A stretch of DNA of 64,000 bases. Origin: Phaeobacter sp. 22II1-1F12B. Its GTDB lineage: Bacteria; Pseudomonadota; Alphaproteobacteria; Rhodobacterales; Rhodobacteraceae. The stretch spans positions 1-64,000 of the forward strand of contig NZ_AQQP01000011.1 in NCBI RefSeq assembly GCF_002210165.1. Direction: 5' to 3'. Positions within the stretch are counted from its first letter, which is position 1, and every line of letters begins with the position of its first letter. This document shows, piece by piece, positions 42,900 through 51,776 of this stretch. The notes under the pieces are model-generated. The model saw nothing but the letters and a program-made list of their open reading frames with translations, did not search any database and was not told where the DNA came from. A program made the translations under genes and the position numbers.

Positions 42900-43889
42900 A
42901 TGATCACAAGACGCTCGCTCCTCGCCGCCTCGACGGCCATGCTCGCCACCAGCGCCCTGACGGGCCGTGCGCGGGCGCAATCCCTTTCCGATCTCGAAAC
43001 CGCCGGCGACAGGTTCGACCAGTTGCATTCGCTGCAGGTGATGCAGGGCGATGAGGTCATCTTTGAACGCGCTTTTCGCGGTCCCGGGCTGGACCGGCTT
43101 GCAAATATCAAGAGCTGCTCGAAGAGCATCGTGGCCCTTCTGCTAGGCAGTGCCATTGACAACGGCGCGGTGACGGGCGTCGAGGCAACGCTGGGCGAGG
43201 TCGCGCCCGCGCTGATCCCCAGCGGGGCCGATCCGCGCGTGGCCGATATCACGCTCGAAGACCTCGTGACCCTGCGCGCCGGGCTGGAACGCACCTCGGG
43301 CGGGAATTACGGCGAATGGGTCTCTTCGCGGAACTGGGTGGCCAATGCCCTTTCCCGGCCCATCGTGGCAGAGCCGGGCGGGCGGATGCTCTATTCCACC
43401 GGATCCACGCATATCCTTGGCGCGGCGTTGGCCGAGGCCACTGGCAACAGCCTGCTCGCACAGGCACGCGCGGCACTGGGCCGCCCGCTAGGCATAGACA
43501 TCCCGCCCTGGACCCGAGATCCGCAGGGCTATTACCTTGGCGGCAACGAAATGGCGCTGACGCCCCGCGCCATGCTGCGCATCGCTCAGGTCGTGCGCGA
43601 CGGTGGCCGATACAACGGGACGCAGGTCATTTCGGAGAGCTGGATGCAGGCCAGCCTGCGGGTCCGCACCCGGTCGCCCTTCTCCGGCATGGGATACGGC
43701 TATGGCTGGTTCCTCACCGACACGGGCTATGTACTGGCGCGCGGCTATGGCGGGCAGGTGATAGCCGCCCATCCGGACCGTGGGCTTGCGGTCGCGCTGA
43801 CGTCCGATCCGCTGCGCCCTGCCCGTTCCGGCGGATATTTCGGCGATATCGAGGCCCTGCTGAACGGACCGATCCTTGCTCTTGCATAA
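42900..43889 (+). CDS. Secreted beta-lactamase-like serine hydrolase
   Basis: The 329-residue protein is of the class C beta-lactamase/esterase fold. A twin-arginine-like signal (MITRRSLLAAS to RARA, about 24 residues) suggests export. The nucleophile motif SxxK appears as SCSK in IKSCSKSIVALLLG (about residues 70-80), and the second motif is YST in MLYSTGSTH. It could be an esterase, peptidase or penicillin-binding-type enzyme; nothing marks it as an antibiotic-resistance enzyme. ATG at 42900 places the signal peptide correctly. A small gene cluster follows within 22 bases. Confidence 0.8.
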   Translation: MITRRSLLAASTAMLATSALTGRARAQSLSDLETAGDRFDQLHSLQVMQGDEVIFERAFRGPGLDRLANIKSCSKSIVALLLGSAIDNGAVTGVEATLGEVAPALIPSGADPRVADITLEDLVTLRAGLERTSGGNYGEWVSSRNWVANALSRPIVAEPGGRMLYSTGSTHILGAALAEATGNSLLAQARAALGRPLGIDIPPWTRDPQGYYLGGNEMALTPRAMLRIAQVVRDGGRYNGTQVISESWMQASLRVRTRSPFSGMGYGYGWFLTDTGYVLARGYGGQVIAAHPDRGLAVALTSDPLRPARSGGYFGDIEALLNGPILALA

Positions 43890-43910
43890 AAGCGCTGGCA
43901 GAGTGAGCGC

Positions 43911-44105
43911 ATGAGCAACGTTGTCAACCTCAACCACTTCCGCAAGACCAAGGCCCGCAAGGAACAGAAGCAGCGGGCCGAGGAGAATGTGGCAAAGCAC
44001 GGCCGAACCAAGGCCGAGCGGCAGGCCGAGGCCGAAGCCGCCGAACGTGCGACACGGTTGCTCGAAGACCACCGGCGGGAAACGGACGAAAGCGCCGAGG
44101 AATGA
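43911..44105 (+). CDS. DUF4169 family small basic protein
   Basis: The 64-residue Lys/Arg/Glu-rich protein starts MSNVVNLNHFRKTKARKEQK and continues as a charged helix with AKHGRTKAERQAE, which is diagnostic of DUF4169. It is probably cytoplasmic and helical; its function is unknown. Its last codons overlap the start of the ribbon-helix-helix gene by ATGA, and this pairing is common in Rhodobacteraceae. Confidence 0.75.
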   Translation: MSNVVNLNHFRKTKARKEQKQRAEENVAKHGRTKAERQAEAEAAERATRLLEDHRRETDESAEE

Positions 44106-44323
44106 ACAACCGCCCGGTCAAGCGCTCGCTGACCCTGAAAGGCCACCGCACCAGCGTCTCGCTCGAAGACGATTTCTGGTCCGCCTTCCGGGAAATCGCC
44201 GCAGCCGAGGACAAGCCGATCAACCTGCTGGCCGCCGAAATCGATGCCGAACGTGGGGTCGATTGCGGGCTGGCCTCGGCGATCCGGCTGTATGTGCTGC
44301 GCCACTTCCGGAGCCGCGCTTAA
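44102..44323 (+). CDS. Ribbon-helix-helix domain protein
   Basis: The 73-residue protein carries the KRSLTLKGHRTSVSLEDDFW strand and a two-helix segment to residue 70, the RHH_4-like fold of small DNA-binding regulators. The start overlaps the DUF4169 stop. Its target is unknown; the pair may form a regulatory or toxin-antitoxin-like module, but no toxin is evident. Confidence 0.75.
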   Translation: MNNRPVKRSLTLKGHRTSVSLEDDFWSAFREIAAAEDKPINLLAAEIDAERGVDCGLASAIRLYVLRHFRSRA

Positions 44324-44357
44324 CCCGATCTTTACGGGGAGGTGGCACCACGGAGGG

Positions 44358-44585
44358 ATGAGCGAAACTTTGATTCAAATCGATGCGGATCGCTGGATTT
44401 TGCAGCTTTTCAGCTCGCAGACCGCCTGCGAGGGCGGCGTGGTGCGGCGGCGCACGCGGGATGTGAAACGCTTCGTCGGGCTGGACCGGCTGCGCCATGA
44501 AATCGACCGGCGCGGGTACCGGGCGGTCGAAAACGGCGGCCATATCGTGATCTTCTGCAATACCGAGCCGATCACCCGACTCTGA
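44358..44585 (+). CDS. Small conserved protein, unknown function
   Basis: The 75-residue protein starts MSETLIQIDADRWILQLFSS and has a conserved-looking core RFVGLDRLRHEIDRRGYRAVENGGHIVIFCN. Relatives in this group are, as I recall, sometimes labelled phosphoribosylanthranilate isomerase, but the length rules that activity out. No signal peptide is seen. GGAGG lies very close to the ATG, and another GGGGAGG is about 17 bases upstream. Confidence 0.5.
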   Translation: MSETLIQIDADRWILQLFSSQTACEGGVVRRRTRDVKRFVGLDRLRHEIDRRGYRAVENGGHIVIFCNTEPITRL

Positions 44586-44632
44586 ACCACGGGAGGTTCA
44601 AATTTCTGAACCAGAAATTTGCCAATAAAATC

Positions 44633-45988
44633 CTATTTTCTTGGATCCGCCCCGCGCCGCGTCAGGCTCAGCCGGATCCCGTCGCGCGCCCGCACCGTCA
44701 GATGCGCCACCGGCACGGGTTGTTCTGCGCCCACGACCTCGAAACGGAACTCCCGGACCAGCATCGACAGGATCAGCGGGCCTTCCATCATCGCGAACCC
44801 GGCGCCCGGGCAAACCCTTGCCCCTGCCGAGAACGGGATAAACGCCTCACGCTGGCACTGCCGCCCGTTCTCGCCGTGCCAGCGCGCGGGATCGAACCCG
44901 TCGGGGTTGTCCCACAGCCGCTCGTGCCGGTGCAGGTGCCAGGGGCTAAGCACGATCTGCGCCCCGGTCGGTATTTCGCGCCCGCGCATCTCCTGCGGGC
45001 AGGATGTCTCGCGCACCATCATCGGCACCGGCGGGTAAAGCCGCAGTGCCTCGCGGAACACGTCCCGCGACAGCCTGAGCGCATTGATCGCGGCATAATC
45101 TTCGCCCATGCCCGCAGCCTCTTGTGCCACGCGTTCCTGCCAGTCGGGATAGAGCGCGAGCAGATACAGCGACCAGGCAAGCGCCGAGGCGCTGGTTTCA
45201 TGCCCGGCGAGGAAAAAGATCGCGACCTGATCTACCATTTCCTCGCGCGAAAAACATTGACCGGTATCCGGGTCAGGCGTGGTCATGATCTTGGTCGCAA
45301 GGTCATCCGGCGCCTGCCCCTCGCGGATTTCAACCTCGCGTGCCGCCACCAAGGCCGCGATCAGCGCCCGTATATCTCGCGCGGACTGCCGTGTGGCTCG
45401 GCGATGCAGGCGCGGCATCCAAATCGGCAATGGCACAAAAGCCGCGAGGTTCAAAATAGGCTGGCTGCGCTGGTAGGCGCGGAACCGTTCGAACACCTGC
45501 GCGGCGATCTCGTGGTCGATAGGGATCGAGAAGAGCGTCCGAAAGATTACATCCGCCGCCGCATGGCTGGTCACCGCTTCGATCTCGGTCTCGCCCGGTT
45601 GCAGACGCGCCACCGCCGCCCTCGCCGCGTCACGCATCGCCGGAAAGGTATCGCGCAGCCTGCCCCCTTCAAAGGCCGGGTCGATAATCCGCCGCTGGTG
45701 CTTCCATGTCTCGCCATTGCTCAGGAAAACCGAATTGCCCAGCAACGGCCGCAGCCCCTCGCCGATCCGGTCGGATTTCGGGAAATCCCCGGGCCGTTCC
45801 TTTAGCACCAGCCGCACCAGTTCCGGCTGGTTCACCAGATACGACCGGAAAAACGGCGTGCGAAATTCGGCCATCCAGGCACGATAGAGCTTTGCCGGTT
45901 GCGCCGAGAGGATGTCGCGCCGGAACAGGCGCAGATAACGCCACAGCGAGACCTTGTCGGCACGCGAGGCAGGCTTGGGCGGCATCAT
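44633..45988 (-). CDS. Cytochrome P450
   Basis: The 451-residue monooxygenase has the I-helix motif FFLAGHETSASALAW, the ExxR pair in VFREALRLYPP, and the haem ligand Cys393 in FSAGARVCPGAGFA. The N-terminal PPKPASRADKVSLWRYLRLFRRD suggests peripheral membrane contact without a full anchor. The substrate cannot be told; the fatty-acid/CYP102-like branch is possible from the C-terminal spacing. Its start codon overlaps the stop of the upstream membrane hydrolase gene (ATGA), so the two probably act together. No ferredoxin or reductase gene is next to it. Confidence 0.9.
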   Translation of the reverse strand: MMPPKPASRADKVSLWRYLRLFRRDILSAQPAKLYRAWMAEFRTPFFRSYLVNQPELVRLVLKERPGDFPKSDRIGEGLRPLLGNSVFLSNGETWKHQRRIIDPAFEGGRLRDTFPAMRDAARAAVARLQPGETEIEAVTSHAAADVIFRTLFSIPIDHEIAAQVFERFRAYQRSQPILNLAAFVPLPIWMPRLHRRATRQSARDIRALIAALVAAREVEIREGQAPDDLATKIMTTPDPDTGQCFSREEMVDQVAIFFLAGHETSASALAWSLYLLALYPDWQERVAQEAAGMGEDYAAINALRLSRDVFREALRLYPPVPMMVRETSCPQEMRGREIPTGAQIVLSPWHLHRHERLWDNPDGFDPARWHGENGRQCQREAFIPFSAGARVCPGAGFAMMEGPLILSMLVREFRFEVVGAEQPVPVAHLTVRARDGIRLSLTRRGADPRK

Positions 45989-47226
45989 GGAGCGGACACC
46001 GATCGATAGCCCGACACCGGCGTTTCGATGCGCGAGGCCGAGGGCGCCCGCCCGGCAAACCGCGCCGCCAGCGGCTGCGGACCTGCGGTGATGCGAAAAT
46101 AATCGTAATCCCCCGAGCGATCAAAGGCACAGAGATACTGAAAATGCAGCCGAAAGAACCGCCAGCGCAGTTCTTTCCAACGCTCGGGGCTGAGGGTCTG
46201 GGTGAAAGCGGCTGAAATCACCAGCGGTCCGCGCTTGTCGGGCGGGGCCACCCCGCTCACGGCCACCGGATCGCACAAGGCAAAGGCACAGCCATCGCCG
46301 GGGGCTGTCACATCCACCCATGTCATCCGTTCCGAGGCCGAGAGATCCCGGAGATCCCGGCGCAGCCGATCTGCGGCGGGCAGGAAGGACATCATTGGCA
46401 CCACGTGCCCCAGCGACAGGAAGGACAGCGCCGGGGCATTTTCTGGCACGCGACCCGCGCGCAAAAGGTCCGCAAGGATCGACACCGCCAGATGCGCGCC
46501 CGAGGAATGGCCCACGACCAGAACCTCTTCGGCCCCGCCCTGCAGCGCCTCTGCGATGGCATCTGCCATCTCGGCCATGCGGGTTTCAAGCTCGGGCGGG
46601 TTGGCACCGCGCCAGCGCGCTGAAAACGCATAGTCATGCATGAGATAATAGGCGAAATACCGGCCATCGCGTTTCTTGAACCAGCGCAGGATCAGCCCCG
46701 CCACCAGCAACGCGGGCAATGCGGCCAACACGCCGGCATAGGGGGCAAACAGCCGTAAAACCCCCAGCCCCGCCAGCAACGCCACCAGCGCCTGTACCAG
46801 CAGGAAGCCGACCGGGTAGAGCGCCGCGATCACCGGTCCCTTGCGCAGCCGCATCATCCGCCACAAAGCACCGGTCGAAATATAAATCCATGCCGTGCGC
46901 GCCAGTTGTAGATAAGTGCCGGGGATCGACCCGGCCATGCTGTCGCGCACAATATCGGACCAGACCAGCACCTCGACATCGGCACTAACCGCCGCGCTCT
47001 CGATATTTGCCTCGACGTGCCAGCCATAGGCACCGCCCGTCTGCTTGGGGCTGAGTGCCAGCTCATAACCGGAAATCGCCGCCTGTGCCGCGCCTTCCTT
47101 GCGGTAAAGCTCGCGGTAGCGGCGCGGGTGGATCGGGTCGTAACCGGGGATGTAGAAAACATGCCGATGCCGCACCTGATCCGCGCCGGAAATAGACTGC
47201 TCGGGCGTCACCTGTTCTTCGGCCAT
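45985..47226 (-). CDS. Membrane protein with alpha/beta-hydrolase-like domain
   Basis: The 413-residue protein combines an N-terminal HVFYIPGYDPIHPRRYRELY segment, two or three membrane helices (about residues 130-185) and a C-terminal hydrolase-like domain with the nucleophile motif GHSSGAHLAVS (about 248-258). I do not recognise a named family. It could be a membrane esterase or lipase. Translational coupling to the P450 gene suggests a shared lipid-type substrate. Confidence 0.6.
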   Translation of the reverse strand: MAEEQVTPEQSISGADQVRHRHVFYIPGYDPIHPRRYRELYRKEGAAQAAISGYELALSPKQTGGAYGWHVEANIESAAVSADVEVLVWSDIVRDSMAGSIPGTYLQLARTAWIYISTGALWRMMRLRKGPVIAALYPVGFLLVQALVALLAGLGVLRLFAPYAGVLAALPALLVAGLILRWFKKRDGRYFAYYLMHDYAFSARWRGANPPELETRMAEMADAIAEALQGGAEEVLVVGHSSGAHLAVSILADLLRAGRVPENAPALSFLSLGHVVPMMSFLPAADRLRRDLRDLSASERMTWVDVTAPGDGCAFALCDPVAVSGVAPPDKRGPLVISAAFTQTLSPERWKELRWRFFRLHFQYLCAFDRSGDYDYFRITAGPQPLAARFAGRAPSASRIETPVSGYRSVSAP

Positions 47227-47283
47227 TCTGTCCCCATCTTACTGCCCGAAAGCTTAACGGGGAATTTCCCCGAGCGTAAGACG

Positions 47284-48042
47284 TCAGCCCAGCGTTGCAA
47301 GCGATGGGAAGGTTTCGAGCAACCACCATGAGAACATGCTGAACGCGCCGGTCACCAGCGCCAGTCCGACAAGGAGCAGAAGACCGCCCATCACCTTTTC
47401 GATCAGGCCCATGTGGCGTTTCAGCCGGTTCATCACCACCATGGAGCGGGTCAGGAACATTGCCGCCAGCAGGAAGGGAATACCCAGCCCGGCCGCGTAG
47501 ATGCCCAACAGGACCGTCCCCCGCGTCAGAGAGGCCTCTGAGGCGGCGAGAGACAGGATCGCACCAAGCTGTGGGCCGATGCAGGGCGTCCAGCCAAAGG
47601 CAAAGGCCAGCCCGAGGATATAGGCCCCGAAAGACGACCCGCCCGCGTCGCCCGCATCCATGCGCGCCTCGCGGTCAAGAAACGGAATACGAAAGACGTT
47701 CAGGAAATGCAGGCCAAAGATGATGACCACAACCCCGGAGATCCGCGCGAACAGCTCCTGGTTCTGCAGGAAGAACGCCCCAAAGGCAGAGGCGGTAAAG
47801 CCGAGCAGCAGGAACACCGTGCTGAGACCGAGGACAAAGAACAGCGCCGCGATGATCGCCTTGCGCCGCCCGGCCCGGTCATCCTGCATATCGTTCAGCG
47901 TCACCCCGCTCATATAGGCAAGGTACGGCGGCACGATCGGCAGCACGCAGGGCGACAGAAAGCTGATGATACCGGCAACGAGGGCCACGATCATCGCGGG
48001 TGCAAGGCCTGCATCTAGGATTTCAATTCCGAACATGTACAT
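47284..48042 (-). CDS. ccdA: CcdA/DsbD-like cytochrome c biogenesis membrane protein
   Basis: The 252-residue inner-membrane protein passes reducing power across the membrane for cytochrome c maturation or envelope thiol repair. It has six helices; the two redox cysteines are in FLSPCVLPIVPPYL (helix 1) and GWTPCIGPQLG (helix 4). Start at 48042 places helix 1 near the N-terminus; ATG at 48072 is less likely. It is divergent from the tusA-like gene. The periplasmic partner thioredoxin is not in the window. Confidence 0.85.
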   Translation of the reverse strand: MYMFGIEILDAGLAPAMIVALVAGIISFLSPCVLPIVPPYLAYMSGVTLNDMQDDRAGRRKAIIAALFFVLGLSTVFLLLGFTASAFGAFFLQNQELFARISGVVVIIFGLHFLNVFRIPFLDREARMDAGDAGGSSFGAYILGLAFAFGWTPCIGPQLGAILSLAASEASLTRGTVLLGIYAAGLGIPFLLAAMFLTRSMVVMNRLKRHMGLIEKVMGGLLLLVGLALVTGAFSMFSWWLLETFPSLATLG

Positions 48043-48140
48043 GGTCTTAGGGCATTCGCCGGACCGGGTCACGCCCCCTTGCCATGGCAGATGGTCACAT
48101 CCCTGTGGACAGGCTGAAACATCACGATTATCCCGAAGGC

Positions 48141-48374
48141 ATGAATGAGATCGCCGATACGCTGGACGCCAACGGGCTGCTCTGCCCCCTGCCCGTCCTC
48201 AAGGCCCGCAAGCGCCTGCAGCCGCTGGCGCCGGGTGCCGTTCTGAAAGTGCTTGCCGACGATCCGGCGGCGATTATCGACATGCCGCATTTCTGCGCCG
48301 AGGCCGGTCACGCGCTGATCTCTCAGGAAGAGCAGGACGGCCAGCAGGTCTACCTGATCCGCAAGGGCGGCTAG
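48141..48374 (+). CDS. TusA-family sulfur carrier protein
   Basis: The 77-residue protein matches TusA/SirA, with the active cysteine in LDANGLLCPLPVLKARK (about residue 14) and a C-terminal half with DMPHFCAEAGH. TusA proteins carry persulfide sulfur for tRNA thiolation and other pathways; this subgroup, with an extra Cys, is of unknown specificity. I prefer the ATG at 48141 by family length, but an ATG at 48084 extends the frame by 19 residues, and neither start has a good ribosome binding site. Confidence 0.75.
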   Translation: MNEIADTLDANGLLCPLPVLKARKRLQPLAPGAVLKVLADDPAAIIDMPHFCAEAGHALISQEEQDGQQVYLIRKGG

Positions 48375-48410
48375 GCCTCCGTCGGGACCGGCAATCAACA
48401 GAGACAAAGA

Positions 48411-48438
48411 AAAACCCCGGCACATCGGCCGGGGTTTT
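48411..48438. terminator. Bidirectional terminator between tusA-like and rne
   Basis: The arms aaaaccccggc (48411-48421) and gccggggtttt (48428-48438) form a perfect 11-bp stem flanked by A- and T-rich sequence on both sides. It serves both the plus-strand tusA-like gene and the minus-strand rne gene that end here. Confidence 0.9.
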
Positions 48439-48463
48439 CTGTCTTTCAGGTCTATGGCCCGGG

Positions 48464-51301
48464 TCAGCTGCCCAGCGACCACCAGCCGCGCCGCTTGGGC
48501 TTGCTCGGCTCGTCTTTTTCCGGTTCGGAATCGCCGTTGGCTGCAACCGGCTCCGGCTCTTTGGGTGTCTCGGCTACAGGGGCCGGGCTGGCCGTCTTGG
48601 TTTCGGGCGCAGCGGCAGGTTCCGGCGCGGTTTCGGCTTCGGAGGTTTCCTCAGCCACCGGTTCGGGCTTTTCCTCGGCGACCGGCTCAGCGGCAGGCGC
48701 TTCCGGCTCGGCGGTGGTTTCCGCGACTGGCTCTGCCGCAGGTGCTTCTGCGACAGGTTCCGCCGTCGCTTCTTCTGCTGCCGGTGCTTCAGCCTCGGCC
48801 TCGACCGGCGCCGCTTTCTTGCGGGACCGGCTGCGCTTGGGCTTGGGCTTCTCCTCGACGGCTTCGGCCTCGGTCACGTCTTCCGAGACGCTGGCATCGG
48901 CACTGGCGGTTTCCTCGGCAGCCGTCTCGGCTTCCTTCGACTTGGAGCGAGATCTGGACCGGCTGCGCGAGCGGGATTTCGACTTGGGCTTGTCCTCGGT
49001 CGATGCTTCGGCCTCGGCATCAGCTTCGGCGGTGTCCGCGCTGGCCTCGGCCGTGGTTTCAGCCATGACAGGTTCCGGCTTGCTTTCGTCGCCGGACTGA
49101 TCGTCGGACTTGTCGCCCTCAGACTCGCCATTGCCGTTCGACTGGTCCTGACCGTTCGAATCGCCGTTCGACTTACCGCCACGCCGCCGACGACGACGAC
49201 GCTTGCGCTTGGGCTTGTTCTCACCGTCATTTTCAGACGGAGTGTTATCCGCGCCGGACCCGGTATCCTCGTCTTCGCTCTCGCTGGCATCCTCGTCCGC
49301 GTCGATCTGGTCCATGATCGAGGTATCGACCGAGACCACCGGCGCCGCGACAGGGATCGCACGGGTCGCTGTCTTGAACTTCTCAAGCGAGAAATCGGGG
49401 CTGACCAGATGCGGGTCGCCTTCGATACGCACGGACAGACCGTAGCGCGCCTCGATCTGGGCGATATGTTCGCGCTTCTGGTTCATCAGGAAATTCGCGA
49501 TACCGACCGGGCACTTGACCAACACCTCGCGCGAGCGGCGACGCACGCCTTCTTCCTCGATCTGGCGCAGGATCGACAGCGCCATGTTGTCGTCCGAGCG
49601 GATCAGGCCGGTGCCGTGGCAGGACGGGCAAGGCTGGGTCGTCGCCTCGATCATGCCGGGGCGCAGACGCTGACGGCTCATCTCCATCAGGCCGAAACCG
49701 CTGATCCGGCCCACCTGGATGCGGGCGCGGTCGGTCTTGAGCTTGTCCTTCATCTTCTTTTCGACGGCGGCGTTGTTCTTGCGCTCGTCCATATCGATAA
49801 AGTCGATAACGATCAGACCGGCAAGGTCGCGCAGGCGCAGCTGGCGGGCGACCTCTTCGGCGGCTTCAAGGTTGGTCTTGAGCGCGGTTTCCTCGATCGA
49901 GCCTTCCTTGGTGGCGCGGCCCGAGTTCACGTCGATGGCAACCAGCGCTTCGGTCACGCCGATCACGATATAACCGCCGGACTTCAGCTGTACGGTCGGG
50001 TTGAACATCCCGCCAAGATAGCTTTCGACCTGGTAGCGCGCGAAAAGCGGCATCGGCTCGTTGTAGAGTTTCACGTTCTTCGCGTGGGACGGCATGATCA
50101 TCTTCATGAAGTCCTTGGCGATGCGATAGCCGCGCTCACCCTCGACGAAAACCTCGTCGATGTCGCGGTTATAAAGATCGCGGATCGACCGCTTGATCAG
50201 ATCGCCCTCTTCGTAGATCCGGGCCGGAGCGATGGATTTCAGCGTCAGCTCGCGGATCTGCTCCCAGAGCCGCTGCAGGTATTCATAGTCGCGCTTGATC
50301 TCGGCCTTGGTCCGCTTGGCACCGGCGGTGCGCACGATCAGGCCTGCGCCGGTCGGGACGTCGATCTCGGCGGCGATTTCCTTGAGCTTCTTGCGGTCGG
50401 CGGCGTTGGTGATTTTGCGCGAAATGCCGCCGCCACGGGCGGTGTTCGGCATCAGCACGCAGTACCGGCCTGCAAGCGAGAGATAGGTGGTCAGCGCCGC
50501 GCCCTTGTTGCCGCGCTCTTCCTTGACGACCTGAACCAGCAGCACCTGCCGGACCTTGATGACTTCCTGGATCTTGTATCGACGCGGGCGCGGTTTGCGC
50601 ACCGGGCGAAGATCTTCGGCGTCATCCTCTTCGGCGACGGATTCGATGGTGTCGTCCTTGTCCGCCGCGTCTGCGCCGTCCTCGTCATCGCCATCGTCGC
50701 TGTCATCCTGATCGGCATCGTCCTGATCCGTATCGGGCTGATCGCTGTCTTCGGGCTCTTCGACCGGGGTTTCGGCGACGCGTTCCATCGGCGAGGACCC
50801 TTCGGGCACCTCGTCCGCGGCATCCACCGCATCCGCCATGTCATCGCTCAGGTCGATGGTCTCCATCCCGCTGATTTCGCCTTCGACCTCTTTGGTCTCG
50901 ACGGCATCCTTGGGGGTGGTTTCCTCGCTCTTGGAGCGCGAGCGCGAGCGGGATTTCCTTGACTTGGTCGGCTTGGCGGCCTCGGCCTCGTCTTTGGCGC
51001 GCTGTGCCTCGGCATAGGCGCGTTCTTCCTCCATCAGCGCCTGACGGTCGGCGACGGGGATCTGGTAATAATCCGGGTGAATCTCGGAAAAGGCGAGGAA
51101 ACCGTGCCGGTTGCCGCCGTAATCGACAAAGGCCGCCTGAAGCGACGGTTCGACCCGTGTTACCTTTGCGAGGTATATGTTGCCAGCAAGCTGGCGTTTG
51201 TTTTCGGATTCAAAGTCGAACTCCTCAACCTTGTTTCCGTCGACCACCACGACGCGGGTTTCTTCCGCGTGGGTGGCATCGATAAGCATTTTCTTGGCCA
51301 T
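48464..51301 (-). CDS. rne: Ribonuclease E
   Basis: The 945-residue endoribonuclease is the core of the RNA degradosome. The N-terminal S1 domain begins near residue 33 and is split by a long acidic, low-complexity insertion (about residues 100-245, rich in Asp/Glu with an RSRSRSKSEE patch), typical of alphaproteobacteria. The catalytic part follows, including AIDVNSGRATKEGSIEETALKTNLEAA and FIDMDERKN with the metal-binding Asp residues, then the zinc-link CPSCHGTG. Beyond about residue 620 the chain is disordered, with basic RRRRRR, Ser/Arg and Glu/Ala/Pro tracts for RNA and protein contacts. Start at 51301 was chosen over 51316 by family match. Confidence 0.95.
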   Translation of the reverse strand: MAKKMLIDATHAEETRVVVVDGNKVEEFDFESENKRQLAGNIYLAKVTRVEPSLQAAFVDYGGNRHGFLAFSEIHPDYYQIPVADRQALMEEERAYAEAQRAKDEAEAAKPTKSRKSRSRSRSKSEETTPKDAVETKEVEGEISGMETIDLSDDMADAVDAADEVPEGSSPMERVAETPVEEPEDSDQPDTDQDDADQDDSDDGDDEDGADAADKDDTIESVAEEDDAEDLRPVRKPRPRRYKIQEVIKVRQVLLVQVVKEERGNKGAALTTYLSLAGRYCVLMPNTARGGGISRKITNAADRKKLKEIAAEIDVPTGAGLIVRTAGAKRTKAEIKRDYEYLQRLWEQIRELTLKSIAPARIYEEGDLIKRSIRDLYNRDIDEVFVEGERGYRIAKDFMKMIMPSHAKNVKLYNEPMPLFARYQVESYLGGMFNPTVQLKSGGYIVIGVTEALVAIDVNSGRATKEGSIEETALKTNLEAAEEVARQLRLRDLAGLIVIDFIDMDERKNNAAVEKKMKDKLKTDRARIQVGRISGFGLMEMSRQRLRPGMIEATTQPCPSCHGTGLIRSDDNMALSILRQIEEEGVRRRSREVLVKCPVGIANFLMNQKREHIAQIEARYGLSVRIEGDPHLVSPDFSLEKFKTATRAIPVAAPVVSVDTSIMDQIDADEDASESEDEDTGSGADNTPSENDGENKPKRKRRRRRRRGGKSNGDSNGQDQSNGNGESEGDKSDDQSGDESKPEPVMAETTAEASADTAEADAEAEASTEDKPKSKSRSRSRSRSRSKSKEAETAAEETASADASVSEDVTEAEAVEEKPKPKRSRSRKKAAPVEAEAEAPAAEEATAEPVAEAPAAEPVAETTAEPEAPAAEPVAEEKPEPVAEETSEAETAPEPAAAPETKTASPAPVAETPKEPEPVAANGDSEPEKDEPSKPKRRGWWSLGS

Positions 51302-51776
51302 GTGTCCTTGATGCACAACCGCAACCGCGCCCGACCTGGCGGACGCGCGCGTTTGGGGTGGTGTCTTGAAAGGGCGATTTTGGACGCGGCGCGGCAGGGT
51401 CTGGCTCCTGGCCTACCCGACTGATTTTTCAGTGCTCGCTCGCGCGTCATCGCGGTTCTTCTCCGACAGGCCGGGATGTCCCGTTACCTGCCCATTCTTT
51501 CCTTCGCCACTTTACTTGCAACGAAGGTACTCCACTGATCCTTGGAAGGATCAAATCAGCCTGCCGGGAAACTGGAGGGATTTTGTCCAGCACCGCTTCC
51601 CAAGCAGCGAAACTCTCTCCGGTCCGGCGTGGGAACGCACAAAACCGTTTGTCTACTTAATGCCATGACGCGGTGAAAGACAATGGTCAACTTGGTTAAG
51701 CGACCGCAAATACAGAAACACGCCTTTTGGTTGAGCAACGCCCCGCGCCCCGTCAGGCGCGCGAGGCGGTTTCCGG
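51302..51776 (-). other. Long untranslated leader region of rne
   Basis: There are 475 bases without a gene between rne and the M32 peptidase gene. In many bacteria RNase E controls its own message through a structured leader, and the length here is compatible with that. I see short imperfect stems, such as gatccttggaaggatc near 51537-51552, but no established structure. Confidence 0.5.

Noticed and set aside
48560-49200. Repetitive sequence near the end of rne, possibly a repeat element
   Set aside because: It is the low-complexity Glu/Ala/Pro and Ser/Arg coding region of the RNase E C-terminal tail.
49409-50962. A 517-codon open frame on the plus strand opposite rne
   Set aside because: It mirrors the high-GC codon pattern of rne on the other strand, has no family match and no ribosome binding site. 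rne is certain.
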